Shown here in pieces: positions 20,998 to 29,626 of a DNA stretch of 39,797 nucleotides (position 1 is the first letter of the stretch; every line of letters begins with the position of its first letter). The notes beneath the pieces were generated by a model that was not told the DNA's origin, ran no database searches, and saw nothing but the letters and a program-made list of their open reading frames with translations. The DNA comes from Oscillospiraceae bacterium. GTDB lineage: Bacteria; Bacillota; Clostridia; Oscillospirales; Ruminococcaceae. Where the stretch lies: assembly GCA_024695445.1 (NCBI GenBank), contig JAILIG010000025.1, positions 1 through 39,797 of the forward strand, written 5' to 3'. The position numbers and the translations under genes were made by a program.

Positions 20998-23778
20998 TTA
21001 TGCGGGATCGTCCGGCTTGTCGGTCATATTGGTGACATCCGCGACACCGGAGAGCTTTTCAAATTTCACCGATTCCATATGCAGCCCGCTCTGTGCAAAG
21101 TAGAGGCGCATGGCTGTATAGTGAGAAAAGATCGGCAGGGTGTTGCGGTAGGAGACAGGCTTTCCGCCGGTGCCGTTCCATGTAAAGGTGCCGCTTGCCG
21201 TGCCCATGCTGAACAGCGTGACGGGAATCTGTGCCAGTTCGCTCTGGTCGGAGGAGGCGGTCAGCGTGACACGGTACCAGCCCGGATCGTTGACCGTCAG
21301 CGCAAACGGATAATTTGTCCCCTTGTCGGTCTGGATGTGACCGAGCGGCAGCACCATTCCGTCTGTCAGCTCGAAGAATTCGACCGGAGCATCCGAATCC
21401 GAGGCGTCGGCAGGACGGTTGCAGATTTCGACGCGTTCGTCTGTGCCGCAGAGCCGCTGCATGGCGTGGGTGTGCAGCAGGAACCGGCAGATATTGGCTG
21501 CCGACCGCTGCAGCTCGGCGCGGGTGAGTGTGCCGTTTCCCAGTGCGGCAGCGAGATCGTCCCCGTGAACGGCGCTGTCTGCACAGACCATGTAAACATC
21601 GTTCTGCGCCCGGACCATCGCCGCGAAAAGATTTCTGTCCGGCGCCTGGCCGCGTTCATTGATATTGGCCCACCAGTCGGTCATCAGGAAGCCGTCAAAG
21701 CCCCATTCCTTCCGGATGATCTGTGTGCAGAGATCGTAATTGCCGGCAGTCCACAGTCCGTTGACCGAACCGTAGGTCGTCATGACGGATTTGCCGCCGC
21801 CCTTTGTCAGCGCGATGCGGAAGCCTTCGAGATAGATCTCCCGCAGTGCCCGCTCGGATACCACAGAGTCAATGAAATGCCGGTTCGTTTCCTGATTGTT
21901 GCCGCAGCAGTGCTTGACGGTGCCTTCCACGCCGGCGGTGTGCAGACCGTGCAGCACCGCAGCAGCGATTTCTCCGGTCAGCAGCGAATCTTCCGAGAAG
22001 TATTCAAAGTTTCTGCCGTTGAGCGGATGCCGGTGAATATTCATGCCGGGACCGAGCAGGCAGTCCACGCGGTTTGCGGTCATCTCCAGTCCGACACAGG
22101 CGAAGAGCTCAGAAATCAGTTCCGTGTTGAAGGTGGAGGCGAGCATGGTGCCGTTCGGCAGGCTGAATGCCTTGGTGCCGCAGTCCAGACGCATTCCGGA
22201 GGGACCGTCTGAGCAGCAGGCAGCGGGAATCCCGCGGGCAGTCAGTGCATCGGTGACACCGCCGAAAGCAGAGGCCGTACCGGCTGTGACACGCGGAGAA
22301 CCCATGCCCTCTCCGCGGACGATCTGGCAGAGCTCCTCATCGGAGAGCTGTGCGATGAACTGATCGAGCGTGCAGCGGTTTTCAAGGACATCGCGGAGCT
22401 GCCGCTTGATGCCGTCAGCGGAAAGCGGCTGCGGGAGCGCATCGGTGCGGCGTTTTGCTTCATCGACGCAGTTCAGCGGGACATCCTCCCAGCCGACAGT
22501 GAATCCGGTTCCGACTGCAACCGGCCTCATGCGCTGAAACGCCTCAACGGGCGCCATCGCCTGCTCACACTGGCGGACGCATTCTGTCGTATCCACAAAT
22601 GCGCTGCCGCAGTATGCAGCAGAACGCACATCCGTGCCGGCGAAAAAGCGGTATTCTCCTGCCTCCCGCACCCAAGCGTGTGCATAGCCGGACGCACCGC
22701 TGTCGTCATAGGAGAGCGGCAGGGTGCATGAAATCTGCATCGTTTCAGAATCACCGGGGAGCAGCAGACCGGTTTTCCGGAAGGCAGTCAGCTGCCTTTT
22801 TGGCTGACCGAGCTTCCCCTGCGGCGCCTCGCAGTAAATCTGTACGACTTCCTTGCCGGCGTATTTGCCGGTGTTTGTAACGGTGACAGTCAGAGCCGTG
22901 CCGTCATGCTGACACCGGCGGAAGTCCTCGGCCCTGACGGAAAAGGCTGTATAGGACAGACCGAAGCCGAACGGATAGCGCACCTTTTCCGGGCCAAAGG
23001 TCTCGAAGTACCGGTAGCCGACATAGATGTCTTCTGCATACAGATTCTTCTCTTTGCCGTGGAAATTCCGGTCGGACGGATAATCGGAGAGTGCAAGGGC
23101 GGCGGTGTCGGTCAGCTTGCCCGACGGGGAGACCTTTCCGGTCAGAACATCTGCGGTTCCGGTGCCGCCGGTCATACCGCCCTGCCAGACGCAGAGCACG
23201 GCATCCGGCTGATCGCGGTCGATGAAGGAGAGATCGATCAGATTGCCGGTGTTGAGCAGGACGATGATCTTTTCAAAATGTCTGCGAGTCAGTGCGAGCA
23301 TGGCTTCCTCGGCTTCCGTCAGCAGATAGGAACCTGCTTCGGCGCGGTTATCCTGTTCCTCACCGGCTGTTCTGCCGATGATTACCACGGCGCGGGTGCA
23401 GTGTGCGGCCGCATCGCCGACCAGAGCATCGTCCAGCGGCATTTCCTCCTGCGACCAGGGCTCGCCGCCCCAGCCGCTTCCGAGATCATAGGGATGCGCT
23501 TTGTCCCACTCTTTGTAGACCGACAGCAGCGGCTCATAGACGCGGACGCCGGCTTCCAGCAGACCGTCGAGAATACCGGTGACTTTCGAGACATTGACCA
23601 TGCCGCCGGAGCCCGTGCCGCTTTTATAGTAATGCAGCTGAATGCGTCCGAACACAGCAATTTGCTCCTCTTTTGCGAGGGGGAGCGCAGCGTTTTCGTT
23701 CCGGAGCATGACAATGCCCTCTGCCGCGGCCTGTGCGGCCAGTCTGAGATAGTTGTTCCAGTCGAGTGTGCGGTTCAT
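20998..23778 (-). CDS. GH3 family beta-glycosidase with inverted domain order, cytoplasmic
   Basis: 926 residues without a signal peptide. The usual C-terminal GH3 parts come first: the alpha/beta sandwich (about 15-270, with VFGRIQLHYYKSGTGSGG) and the FnIII-like domain (about 285-400, YPFGFGLSYTAFSV). The catalytic barrel (about 440-790) comes second, with GPGMNIHRHPLNGRNFEYFSED cut by KHCCGNNQE and the nucleophile in GFDGFLMTDWWA (Asp701). This inverted order is known from Ruminococcus albus and Butyrivibrio beta-glucosidases. A C-terminal region from about 810 is beta-rich and may bind carbohydrate. It would split imported cellodextrins or similar oligosaccharides. CGGAGGATTCC precedes the start. 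A terminator stands only 22 bases upstream, so its expression must depend on read-through or a hidden promoter. Confidence 0.92.
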   Translation of the reverse strand: MNRTLDWNNYLRLAAQAAAEGIVMLRNENAALPLAKEEQIAVFGRIQLHYYKSGTGSGGMVNVSKVTGILDGLLEAGVRVYEPLLSVYKEWDKAHPYDLGSGWGGEPWSQEEMPLDDALVGDAAAHCTRAVVIIGRTAGEEQDNRAEAGSYLLTEAEEAMLALTRRHFEKIIVLLNTGNLIDLSFIDRDQPDAVLCVWQGGMTGGTGTADVLTGKVSPSGKLTDTAALALSDYPSDRNFHGKEKNLYAEDIYVGYRYFETFGPEKVRYPFGFGLSYTAFSVRAEDFRRCQHDGTALTVTVTNTGKYAGKEVVQIYCEAPQGKLGQPKRQLTAFRKTGLLLPGDSETMQISCTLPLSYDDSGASGYAHAWVREAGEYRFFAGTDVRSAAYCGSAFVDTTECVRQCEQAMAPVEAFQRMRPVAVGTGFTVGWEDVPLNCVDEAKRRTDALPQPLSADGIKRQLRDVLENRCTLDQFIAQLSDEELCQIVRGEGMGSPRVTAGTASAFGGVTDALTARGIPAACCSDGPSGMRLDCGTKAFSLPNGTMLASTFNTELISELFACVGLEMTANRVDCLLGPGMNIHRHPLNGRNFEYFSEDSLLTGEIAAAVLHGLHTAGVEGTVKHCCGNNQETNRHFIDSVVSERALREIYLEGFRIALTKGGGKSVMTTYGSVNGLWTAGNYDLCTQIIRKEWGFDGFLMTDWWANINERGQAPDRNLFAAMVRAQNDVYMVCADSAVHGDDLAAALGNGTLTRAELQRSAANICRFLLHTHAMQRLCGTDERVEICNRPADASDSDAPVEFFELTDGMVLPLGHIQTDKGTNYPFALTVNDPGWYRVTLTASSDQSELAQIPVTLFSMGTASGTFTWNGTGGKPVSYRNTLPIFSHYTAMRLYFAQSGLHMESVKFEKLSGVADVTNMTDKPDDPA

Positions 23779-23799
23779 AAGGAATCCTCCGTTTCTGTG

Positions 23800-23837
23800 T
23801 AAAAAGAGAGCCGCCGGGGTGATTCCGGCGGCTCTCT
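23800..23837 (-). terminator. Terminator between spoVS and the GH3 gene
   Basis: A perfect 13-bp stem (23825-23837 with 23805-23817) is followed on the minus strand by TTTTT. It ends the spoVS transcript just before the GH3 ribosome site. Confidence 0.85.
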
Positions 23838-23849
23838 GTCCAGCTTGGT

Positions 23850-24110
23850 TCAGCGCGGCTCACAAATCAGCTTCATTGCCGTGCGCTCTTCTCCGTCAAT
23901 TTCAATGCTGGCAAAGGCGGGAATGCAGATCAGATCAATTCCGATCGGCGCGAGATATCCGCGCGCGATGGCAATGGACTTGATTGCCTGATTGGCTGCA
24001 CCGGCTCCGACAGCCTGCACTTCAACAACATGCTGTTCTCTGATGACACCGGCGATTGCACCGGCCACAGAATTGGGTGTGGAATGAGAAGAAACTTTCA
24101 GTACTTCCAT
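23850..24110 (-). CDS. spoVS: Stage V sporulation protein S
   Basis: 86 residues, the full length and pattern of SpoVS: MEVLKVSSHSTPNSVAGAIA, VEVQAVGAGAANQAIKSIAIARGYLAP and a basic end. It is an Alba-like small protein needed for spore coat and cortex development in Bacillus. AGGAGG precedes the ATG and a consensus sigma-A promoter lies at 24202-24230. It follows ymdB, as in B. subtilis, where rny, ymdB and spoVS are neighbours. Confidence 0.95.
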   Translation of the reverse strand: MEVLKVSSHSTPNSVAGAIAGVIREQHVVEVQAVGAGAANQAIKSIAIARGYLAPIGIDLICIPAFASIEIDGEERTAMKLICEPR

Positions 24111-24201
24111 ATTAAAACCTCCTATAAGTCAGTTGAAAAAAAGTATGCCATTGGGGTCGTGCAGTAAGTACGCGTTTTGTGCTGCGTTACTCTCTGCTAT
24201 G

Positions 24202-24230
24202 AGTATAATACATTTTATGCAAAAAGTCAA
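24202..24230 (-). promoter_or_regulatory. Sigma-A promoter of spoVS
   Basis: Minus strand TTGACT (24225-24230), 17-base spacer, TATACT (24202-24207). The -35 box lies four bases after the ymdB stop codon. The leader is about 80 bases. Confidence 0.8.
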
Positions 24231-24234
24231 GCTT

Positions 24235-25014
24235 TCAAGTATAATTTGTGGAATCCCTTATAAATAGGGGCTCGATTTTGGTACATTTGCCGGTTTTGGA
24301 ATCAGTTTCGAGGAACACTGCGTTGAGAATGCAGGGGCCTGCTGCTTCGGTGAAGGTCACCGGACGGTGAAAGCGCTGCTTTTCGACCGCAGCGTCAATG
24401 CTGACACCGAGCACAGACCGGGAAGGGCCGACCATGCCCGCGTCAGTGAGGTAGCCTGTGTGTCCGTCGAGGATCTCGGCATCGGCAGTCTGCACATGGG
24501 TGTGCGTCCCGATGACGGCAGAGACCTTTCCGGCGAGATACCAGCCCATTGCACGCTTTTCAGAGGTTGCTTCCGCATGAAAATCGAGCAGGATGTTGGG
24601 CGTGCCGAGATCGGCCAGCAGTCTGTCCGCAGCGGAAAAGGGATTGTCGAGCGGCTCCAGGAAGGCCGTGCCGAGCAGGTTGATTACGGCGAGTGAAAAT
24701 GCGCCGCAGTCAAGCACGGTGCAGCCGGTTCCGGGCGCCCCTTCGGGATAGTTTGCCGGCCGCAGGATGCGCGGATCGTCAAAGAGCGCGTCACAGCGCC
24801 GCCGGAAGCAGTGATTTCCGGTTGTAATCACATCGGCGCCGCCTGCAAACAGGGCATTTGCGGACTGCGGCGTGATGCCGTTTCCCTTTGCGGAGTTTTC
24901 CCCGTTGACAATCATCAGGTCAGCACCGTATTGTCTTCTGAGCATCGGAGCATGATGCCGGAAGCAGCTTGTGCCGGACTCCCCGACGACATCTCCGAAA
25001 AAGAGCAGTTTCAA
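24235..25014 (-). CDS. ymdB: YmdB-family metallophosphoesterase / cyclic-nucleotide phosphodiesterase
   Basis: 259 residues with the full metal-ligand set of the TIGR00282 family: FGDVVGESG, VNGENSAKG, TTGNHCF, and THTHVQTAD near the C-terminus. In B. subtilis YmdB is a phosphodiesterase acting on cyclic nucleotides and affects biofilm and motility decisions. The start is TTG 25014, with GGAGG eight bases upstream; no ATG fits. It precedes spoVS, a conserved neighbour. The usual partner rny is absent; a Ser/Thr-rich membrane protein stands in its place. Confidence 0.92.
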   Translation of the reverse strand: MKLLFFGDVVGESGTSCFRHHAPMLRRQYGADLMIVNGENSAKGNGITPQSANALFAGGADVITTGNHCFRRRCDALFDDPRILRPANYPEGAPGTGCTVLDCGAFSLAVINLLGTAFLEPLDNPFSAADRLLADLGTPNILLDFHAEATSEKRAMGWYLAGKVSAVIGTHTHVQTADAEILDGHTGYLTDAGMVGPSRSVLGVSIDAAVEKQRFHRPVTFTEAAGPCILNAVFLETDSKTGKCTKIEPLFIRDSTNYT

Positions 25015-25035
25015 ATGAGATTCCTCCGTCCGCAG

Positions 25036-25407
25036 TTATTGCACGATGATATAGGTGTTCGGTCCTGTTTCGGATGCTTCGGAGGAAGCTGTTGTCACAG
25101 AAATCGTTGTACTGGACGATGTGACGCTGTTTGCCGAGGTGACGGTGCCGAGCTCGGTGACTGACGGCATATCCGGAATGTCGGAATCTGCGGTTCCCGA
25201 AGCGGACTGGGAAGCGCTGTTCTCCTCGCGGAGCTTATCCCAGATATTGGATGTCGCGGTGGTTGTGGCTGAGGAGCCGGACGCAGAAACCGTTGACGCA
25301 GGTGCCTCTGAGCTTTCCTCCGGCCCGCGGATGACTCTCCCGATTGTGATGATGATGACGACAGCAGCAACGGCTGCAAGAATTGCCAGTATTTCCTTGT
25401 TTTCCAT
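25036..25407 (-). CDS. Membrane-anchored Ser/Thr-rich protein of unknown function
   Basis: 123 residues: a short N-terminus, one membrane segment at about 6-24 (LAILAAVAAVVIIITIGRVI), then an outer or cytoplasmic part almost wholly made of Ser, Thr, Ala and Glu with no fold in sight. AGGAG precedes ATG 25407. Gaps of 23 and 21 bases to the recombinase and ymdB genes place it in the middle of their operon. I do not recognise a family. By position it could be a membrane tether, as RNase Y is in the Bacillus locus, but that is a guess. Confidence 0.65.
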   Translation of the reverse strand: MENKEILAILAAVAAVVIIITIGRVIRGPEESSEAPASTVSASGSSATTTATSNIWDKLREENSASQSASGTADSDIPDMPSVTELGTVTSANSVTSSSTTISVTTASSEASETGPNTYIIVQ

Positions 25408-25430
25408 GATACATGACTCCTTTGCTCTGA

Positions 25431-26417
25431 TTATGGCTTTTTTTGCCTGTGCTCACCGGCGAGCGGATTGCTGTCAATGGCGTTCTGCCGCTGCTCGCTG
25501 GAAAGGTGTGTGTAGATTTCAGTGGTTGCAATGGATGCGTGTCCGAGGATTTCCTTGAGCGTCAGGGTATCGACATGACCGTGCTGATACATCAGCGTGG
25601 CAGCGGTATGGCGGAGCTTGTGCGTCGAGAGGCCTTTCCCTGCAAGGCCGGCAGCGGTCAACGCCTGTTCGACGATCTGCTGCACGCGTCTGCGGCTGAT
25701 TCTGCGGTGATTCCTGCTCAGAAACAGCGCCGACGGTTCCTCCGGCGGGTTTTCCCTTGCGGCAATGTATTCGTGCAGTGCCGCCAGACAGGCATCGTTC
25801 AGATAGACGATGCGTTCCTTTCTTCCTTTTCCGAGCACCCGTACCTGCCGGTTATAGAAATCAATGTCTCCGACATTCATGCCGACCAGTTCGGACAAAC
25901 GGAACCCGCAGTTGAGAAACAGCGTGACGATGCAGTAGTCCCGGAGCGGATCCGCGGACGGCATCTCCGCCGTGCTTTCCAGCATCCGCTGGCTCTCTGC
26001 AAGCGTCAGGAAGCGCGGGAGGGCTTTTTTGACGGAGGGGAGCTCCAGCCGTTCGCACGGATCCTGTTCGAGCAGTCCCTTTGTCTTGGTCAGATACTTG
26101 AACAGGCTGCGGACGGCGCTCAGCCTTCTGGCGACGGAACGGGGCGTGTTGCCGCGTGCATCGCGCAGCCACCGGATATAGTCGTAGAGCAGAGAAACGG
26201 TCACGCCGGAAAGCTCCTGTACCGTGATTTCCCGCAGGTCGAGCGTATCGGCGGCATCGGCGGGCAGGCGGTTCAGCGCACAGTGCATCCAGCGCAGAAA
26301 CCGTTCATTGTCGCGGTAGTACTCCTCGACCGTTCGGGCGGAACGCCCCCGGATGACATCCAGATAGGTCAGATAATCGTTCAGAAACGCCGGGTTCAGA
26401 TTTCTGTCAATCGGCAA
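25431..26417 (-). CDS. Tyrosine recombinase, XerC/XerD type
   Basis: 328 residues. An N-terminal SAM-like core-binding domain (about 10-115) precedes the catalytic domain with the R-K-H-R-H-Y set: Arg173 in CGFRLSE, Lys in LGKGRKER, HKLRHTAATLMYQ, LGHASI and the nucleophile Tyr302 in TTEIYTHL. It starts with TTG 26417 behind GGAAGGGTGG. It could serve chromosome dimer resolution. No dif-like site or inverted-repeat switch was found near it. It is first in an operon with the membrane protein and ymdB. Confidence 0.9.
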   Translation of the reverse strand: MPIDRNLNPAFLNDYLTYLDVIRGRSARTVEEYYRDNERFLRWMHCALNRLPADAADTLDLREITVQELSGVTVSLLYDYIRWLRDARGNTPRSVARRLSAVRSLFKYLTKTKGLLEQDPCERLELPSVKKALPRFLTLAESQRMLESTAEMPSADPLRDYCIVTLFLNCGFRLSELVGMNVGDIDFYNRQVRVLGKGRKERIVYLNDACLAALHEYIAARENPPEEPSALFLSRNHRRISRRRVQQIVEQALTAAGLAGKGLSTHKLRHTAATLMYQHGHVDTLTLKEILGHASIATTEIYTHLSSEQRQNAIDSNPLAGEHRQKKP

Positions 26418-26452
26418 TGTGCGGCACCACCCTTCCCTGTGCCATTTCCTTT

Positions 26453-26481
26453 ATTATATCTGATTTTTCCGTCTTTTGCAA
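26453..26481 (-). promoter_or_regulatory. Sigma-A promoter of the recombinase operon
   Basis: Minus strand TTGCAA (26476-26481), 17-base spacer, TATAAT (26453-26458). Confidence 0.8.
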
Positions 26482-26594
26482 TAGGAAATTGAAAAATCGT
26501 TTCGGCCGGTTTGCGGGGAGACGGCGAACACTCCATGAATTGGCAGCCGGAATGCGCTGTTTTTGTGTCAATGCGACAAAAAGGGGCGTTTGTC

Positions 26595-26623
26595 TTGCAT
26601 TTTTGCGTGTATTCTGATATAAT
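26595..26623 (+). promoter_or_regulatory. Sigma-A promoter with extended -10 for the M42 peptidase operon
   Basis: TTGCAT (26595-26600), 17-base spacer ending in TGA, TATAAT (26618-26623). Confidence 0.75.
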
Positions 26624-26697
26624 ATATTCTGAATAATGTTGCACGCAGTCGGTTTTTCGGACAGCGGCAGAGCAAGATTGGAAACGGAGACAGAGCG

Positions 26698-27750
26698 ATG
26701 CAGAATCATGCCGGAAATGAGAAAATCTATCAGCTCATCGCGTCACTGGCGGACCTGCGCGGCGTCGCGGGGAGAGAGCAGGAGACCGGTGAAGCTGCCG
26801 CGGAGCTGCTGCGGAAGTATGTACCGGATGCAGCGTATGCGGACGGATCGGTGACGGCACATCTGGGCAGCGGAGCAGAAAAGCCCGTGCTGCTGTTCTG
26901 TGCGCATCTCGATCAGGTCGGCTTTCTTGTGACCGGCATTACGGATGACGGTTTTCTGCGAATCGGGGCAGTCGGCGGAATTGACCGGCGGCTTCTGCTC
27001 GGACAGGCAGTGACGGTGTACGGAACAGCCGGAACACCCGCACGGCTTTCCGGCGTTATTTCGATTTTACCGCCGCATCTGCTGAAAGGGGAGCAGGCTG
27101 TGCCGGAAGAAACACAGCTCTGTGTGGATTTGGGATATGACAGTGCCGCAAGGGTGCAGGAGCAGGTCCGGCCCGGCGACGCGGTATATTTTGCTGCAAA
27201 GTGCAGAAGGCTCAGCGGGGACCGTATGACAGGCTCGGCGCTGGATGACCGCTGCGGCGTTGCAGCGCTGATTCTGGCTGCGGAGGCGCTCGCGGCAGAA
27301 GCGGAGCTTCCGTGCCGCGTGACATTTGTTCTGAGCGGACAGGAGGAACGCGGCGGACGCGGCGCAAAGCTCGCTGCGATGAACGAGCCTGCGGACTATG
27401 CCGTTGCAGTCGATGTGACCTTCGGCATTTCCCATGACGATTCTGCGGAGTGTTATCCGGTCGGCGGAGGTCCGGCAATCGGGATCTCACCCGTTCTGGC
27501 TCCGGAGCTGACGGAGCTGATGAAAACGGCAGCGCAGAAGGCGCAGATCCTGTATCAGATCGAAGTGATGCCGTCATCGACCGGAACCGATGCGGATGCA
27601 CTGGCGCTCGCACCGGGCGGCGTCCGGGCCGGAACGCTTTCTGTTCCGCTCCGGTATATGCACACGCCTGTGGAAGTGATCTCGCTGACAGATGTGGAAC
27701 AGACCACGGCGCTGCTTGCGGCACTTGCAAAGGAGTGTGATGGCAGATGA
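26698..27750 (+). CDS. M42 family metallopeptidase (glutamyl aminopeptidase/deblocking type), paralogue 1
   Basis: 350 residues. Metal ligands of the M42 family are in FCAHLDQVGF, GSALDDRCG, SGQEERGGRG, AVDVTFG and RYMHTPVE. The cobalt/zinc enzymes of this family are large cytoplasmic oligomers that trim peptides. GGAG precedes ATG 26698. It overlaps the second paralogue as ATGA. It departs most from the family at QEERGGRG, where QEEVGLRG is usual. Probable role: the final step of peptide breakdown for amino-acid supply. Confidence 0.88.
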   Translation: MQNHAGNEKIYQLIASLADLRGVAGREQETGEAAAELLRKYVPDAAYADGSVTAHLGSGAEKPVLLFCAHLDQVGFLVTGITDDGFLRIGAVGGIDRRLLLGQAVTVYGTAGTPARLSGVISILPPHLLKGEQAVPEETQLCVDLGYDSAARVQEQVRPGDAVYFAAKCRRLSGDRMTGSALDDRCGVAALILAAEALAAEAELPCRVTFVLSGQEERGGRGAKLAAMNEPADYAVAVDVTFGISHDDSAECYPVGGGPAIGISPVLAPELTELMKTAAQKAQILYQIEVMPSSTGTDADALALAPGGVRAGTLSVPLRYMHTPVEVISLTDVEQTTALLAALAKECDGR

Positions 27751-28787
27751 ACCGCAGCCGACTGGAACAGCTTTGTACGCTCTGCGGCACTTCCGGCAGA
27801 GAGCATCTCGTCCGGGAATATCTTTTGCAGCAGATTCATGAGGCCGGCATTTCTGCGGAGGATATCCGTACCGACCGGCTCGGCAATCTGACCGTGCATA
27901 AAAAGGGCAGAAACCCTGCAAAGGCAAAGGTCCTGTTTTCTGCTCATATGGATGAAGTGGCACTGATGGTCACAGCTGTGAATGATGATGGCACACTGTC
28001 CTTTGACTGTGTCGGCGGAGTGAATGCCGCAGCAGTCATCGGCAGAACGGTCAAAGCGGGTGCCGCGGCGCTGAACGGCGTCATCGGCACGAAGCCCGTG
28101 CATCATCTGAGCGGAAAAGAACGCAAAGAGCCCGCAGAGATGTCTGCGCTGTACTGTGACATCGGAACCTCCTCTGCGGCAGAAACTGCCGAATGCGGCA
28201 TTTCGGCCGGAGATATCCTGTATTTTGACACTGTCCCGCAGACAATCGGCGATTCCTTTGCGGCAAAGGCGATTGACGACCGGTTCGGATGTGAGATTCT
28301 GCTGACGCTCCTTTCCCGTGACCTGCCGTATGATATTGAAGTCGCGTTTGTCGTGCAGGAGGAGGTCGGACTGCGCGGTGCAGGCGTTGCTGCACGGGCC
28401 GTGGATCCGGACATCGCAGTGGTGCTGGAGGCGACGACGGCGGCCGATCTGCCTGACAGTCACGGAGCAGACCGTGTCTGCTGTCTGGGCGGCGGTGCGG
28501 TGATCTCACTGATCGACGGCAGAACGGTCTATGACAAGGCACTGTATGATTTGGCGGCGCAGCTCTGTGACTCCCGCGGAATCCGTTGGCAGACGAAAAG
28601 CAAAATCGCCGGCGGCAACGATGCAGGAGCCATTCAGAATGCCGGAAGCGGTGTGCGTGTGGCGGCGGTCAGTGTACCGTGCCGGTATCTGCACGCTCCG
28701 GTCTCTGTCATCCGGTATGCGGACGCAGAAGCCTGCGAAGCATTGGCGATTGCGCTTGCAGAGACACTGCCGGAGGGAACCTTATGA
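27747..28787 (+). CDS. M42 family metallopeptidase, paralogue 2
   Basis: 346 residues with canonical M42 motifs: FSAHMDEVAL, KAIDDRFGC, VVQEEVGLRGAG, VLEATTAADLPD and RYLHAPVS. The LEATTAADLPD stretch puts it in a different M42 subgroup from its neighbour, so the tandem pair probably differs in specificity and may form mixed or separate shells. Its start overlaps the first gene and its stop overlaps the GNAT gene, both as ATGA, giving a tightly coupled trio. Confidence 0.9.
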   Translation: MNRSRLEQLCTLCGTSGREHLVREYLLQQIHEAGISAEDIRTDRLGNLTVHKKGRNPAKAKVLFSAHMDEVALMVTAVNDDGTLSFDCVGGVNAAAVIGRTVKAGAAALNGVIGTKPVHHLSGKERKEPAEMSALYCDIGTSSAAETAECGISAGDILYFDTVPQTIGDSFAAKAIDDRFGCEILLTLLSRDLPYDIEVAFVVQEEVGLRGAGVAARAVDPDIAVVLEATTAADLPDSHGADRVCCLGGGAVISLIDGRTVYDKALYDLAAQLCDSRGIRWQTKSKIAGGNDAGAIQNAGSGVRVAAVSVPCRYLHAPVSVIRYADAEACEALAIALAETLPEGTL

Positions 28788-29581
28788 TCCGCGAACTGAA
28801 AACGCCCGCCGCTGTCAATACGGCGGCTCTGTCGGTCTGCCATTACGGCAGAAAGATTCTGAGCTGTCTGTCGGCTTACGGAACCAAATACAGCTTCTGC
28901 CGCTTTTTCGTCCTGAGCTCCGGGCAGCACCGCGCATGGATGATGCTGCAGAACAGTACGCTGCTCATCAGCTCGCAGGCGGACTTCACAGGGGATATCG
29001 ACGCGGCGGAGGAGCTTTCCCTCTTCATTGCCATGCACGCGCCGTTCCGTGTGGAGGGCGCGCAGACGCTTCTCCGGATGCTATCTCCGGCCGGCTATCA
29101 GGCTTTGCCGCGGTCAGTGTTTCAGCTCCGCCCCGGCCCTGTCTCTCCGGCGTTTGATCCCGCCGCTGTCAATGCAGAGCCGCGGCTTGACGATGTGTAC
29201 GAGATCCTGTCCGAAGGCTTCCCGAATCTGATTGCCTATGATCTGTGGCTGACGGACACCTCCCATATGCTGCGGCGCGGTCTGCGGCATTGTTATACAT
29301 ACTGCAATGTCACGGCGGCAACCGCAATTTACGATTTTGCAGGCCATGTGCTGATCGGACAGGTGGCGACCAAGCGGGCGGCACGCGGCAAGGGCTATGC
29401 ACGCGATTTCCTGCACTGGATTGCCAACGAGATCGACGCGCAGGGCAAAACGGCGATTCTCTATGCGCTGGATATCCGGAAAAGCTTTTACGAGGAGATC
29501 GGGTTTGAACTGATCGAATCCGAGCGCGTCTGGGAGCGCCTGCATGAGGGCGATCCGGACGGCGGAAAGGGAATTCTCTGA
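28784..29581 (+). CDS. GNAT family N-acetyltransferase
   Basis: 265 residues from ATG 28784, behind CGGAGGG. The N-terminal half is poorly conserved. The C-terminal GNAT fold shows the acetyl-CoA loop VATKRAARGKGYARDFLHWI and the final strand-helix AILYALDIRKSFYEEIGFELI. Acceptor unknown. Coupling to two peptidases suggests peptide or amino-acid metabolism. Confidence 0.8.
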   Translation: MIRELKTPAAVNTAALSVCHYGRKILSCLSAYGTKYSFCRFFVLSSGQHRAWMMLQNSTLLISSQADFTGDIDAAEELSLFIAMHAPFRVEGAQTLLRMLSPAGYQALPRSVFQLRPGPVSPAFDPAAVNAEPRLDDVYEILSEGFPNLIAYDLWLTDTSHMLRRGLRHCYTYCNVTAATAIYDFAGHVLIGQVATKRAARGKGYARDFLHWIANEIDAQGKTAILYALDIRKSFYEEIGFELIESERVWERLHEGDPDGGKGIL

Positions 29582-29608
29582 GGACGCCGGAGCGGAGGAA
29601 TCAGAAAA

Positions 29609-29626
29609 ATGGAAGTGACAAGATGA
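29609..29626 (+). CDS. Possible five-codon leader ORF (MEVTR) overlapping the next start
   Basis: ATG 29609 follows CGGAGG by ten bases and reads M-E-V-T-R before a TGA that overlaps the ATG at 29623 as ATGA. The following gene has only a weak GGAAG of its own, so a ribosome could load here and reinitiate. Short and unproven. Confidence 0.3.
   Translation: MEVTR

Noticed and set aside
24820..24850. YmdB next to SpoVS considered as a novel linkage
   Set aside because: The pair is neighbouring in Bacillus subtilis as well, so it is conserved rather than new.
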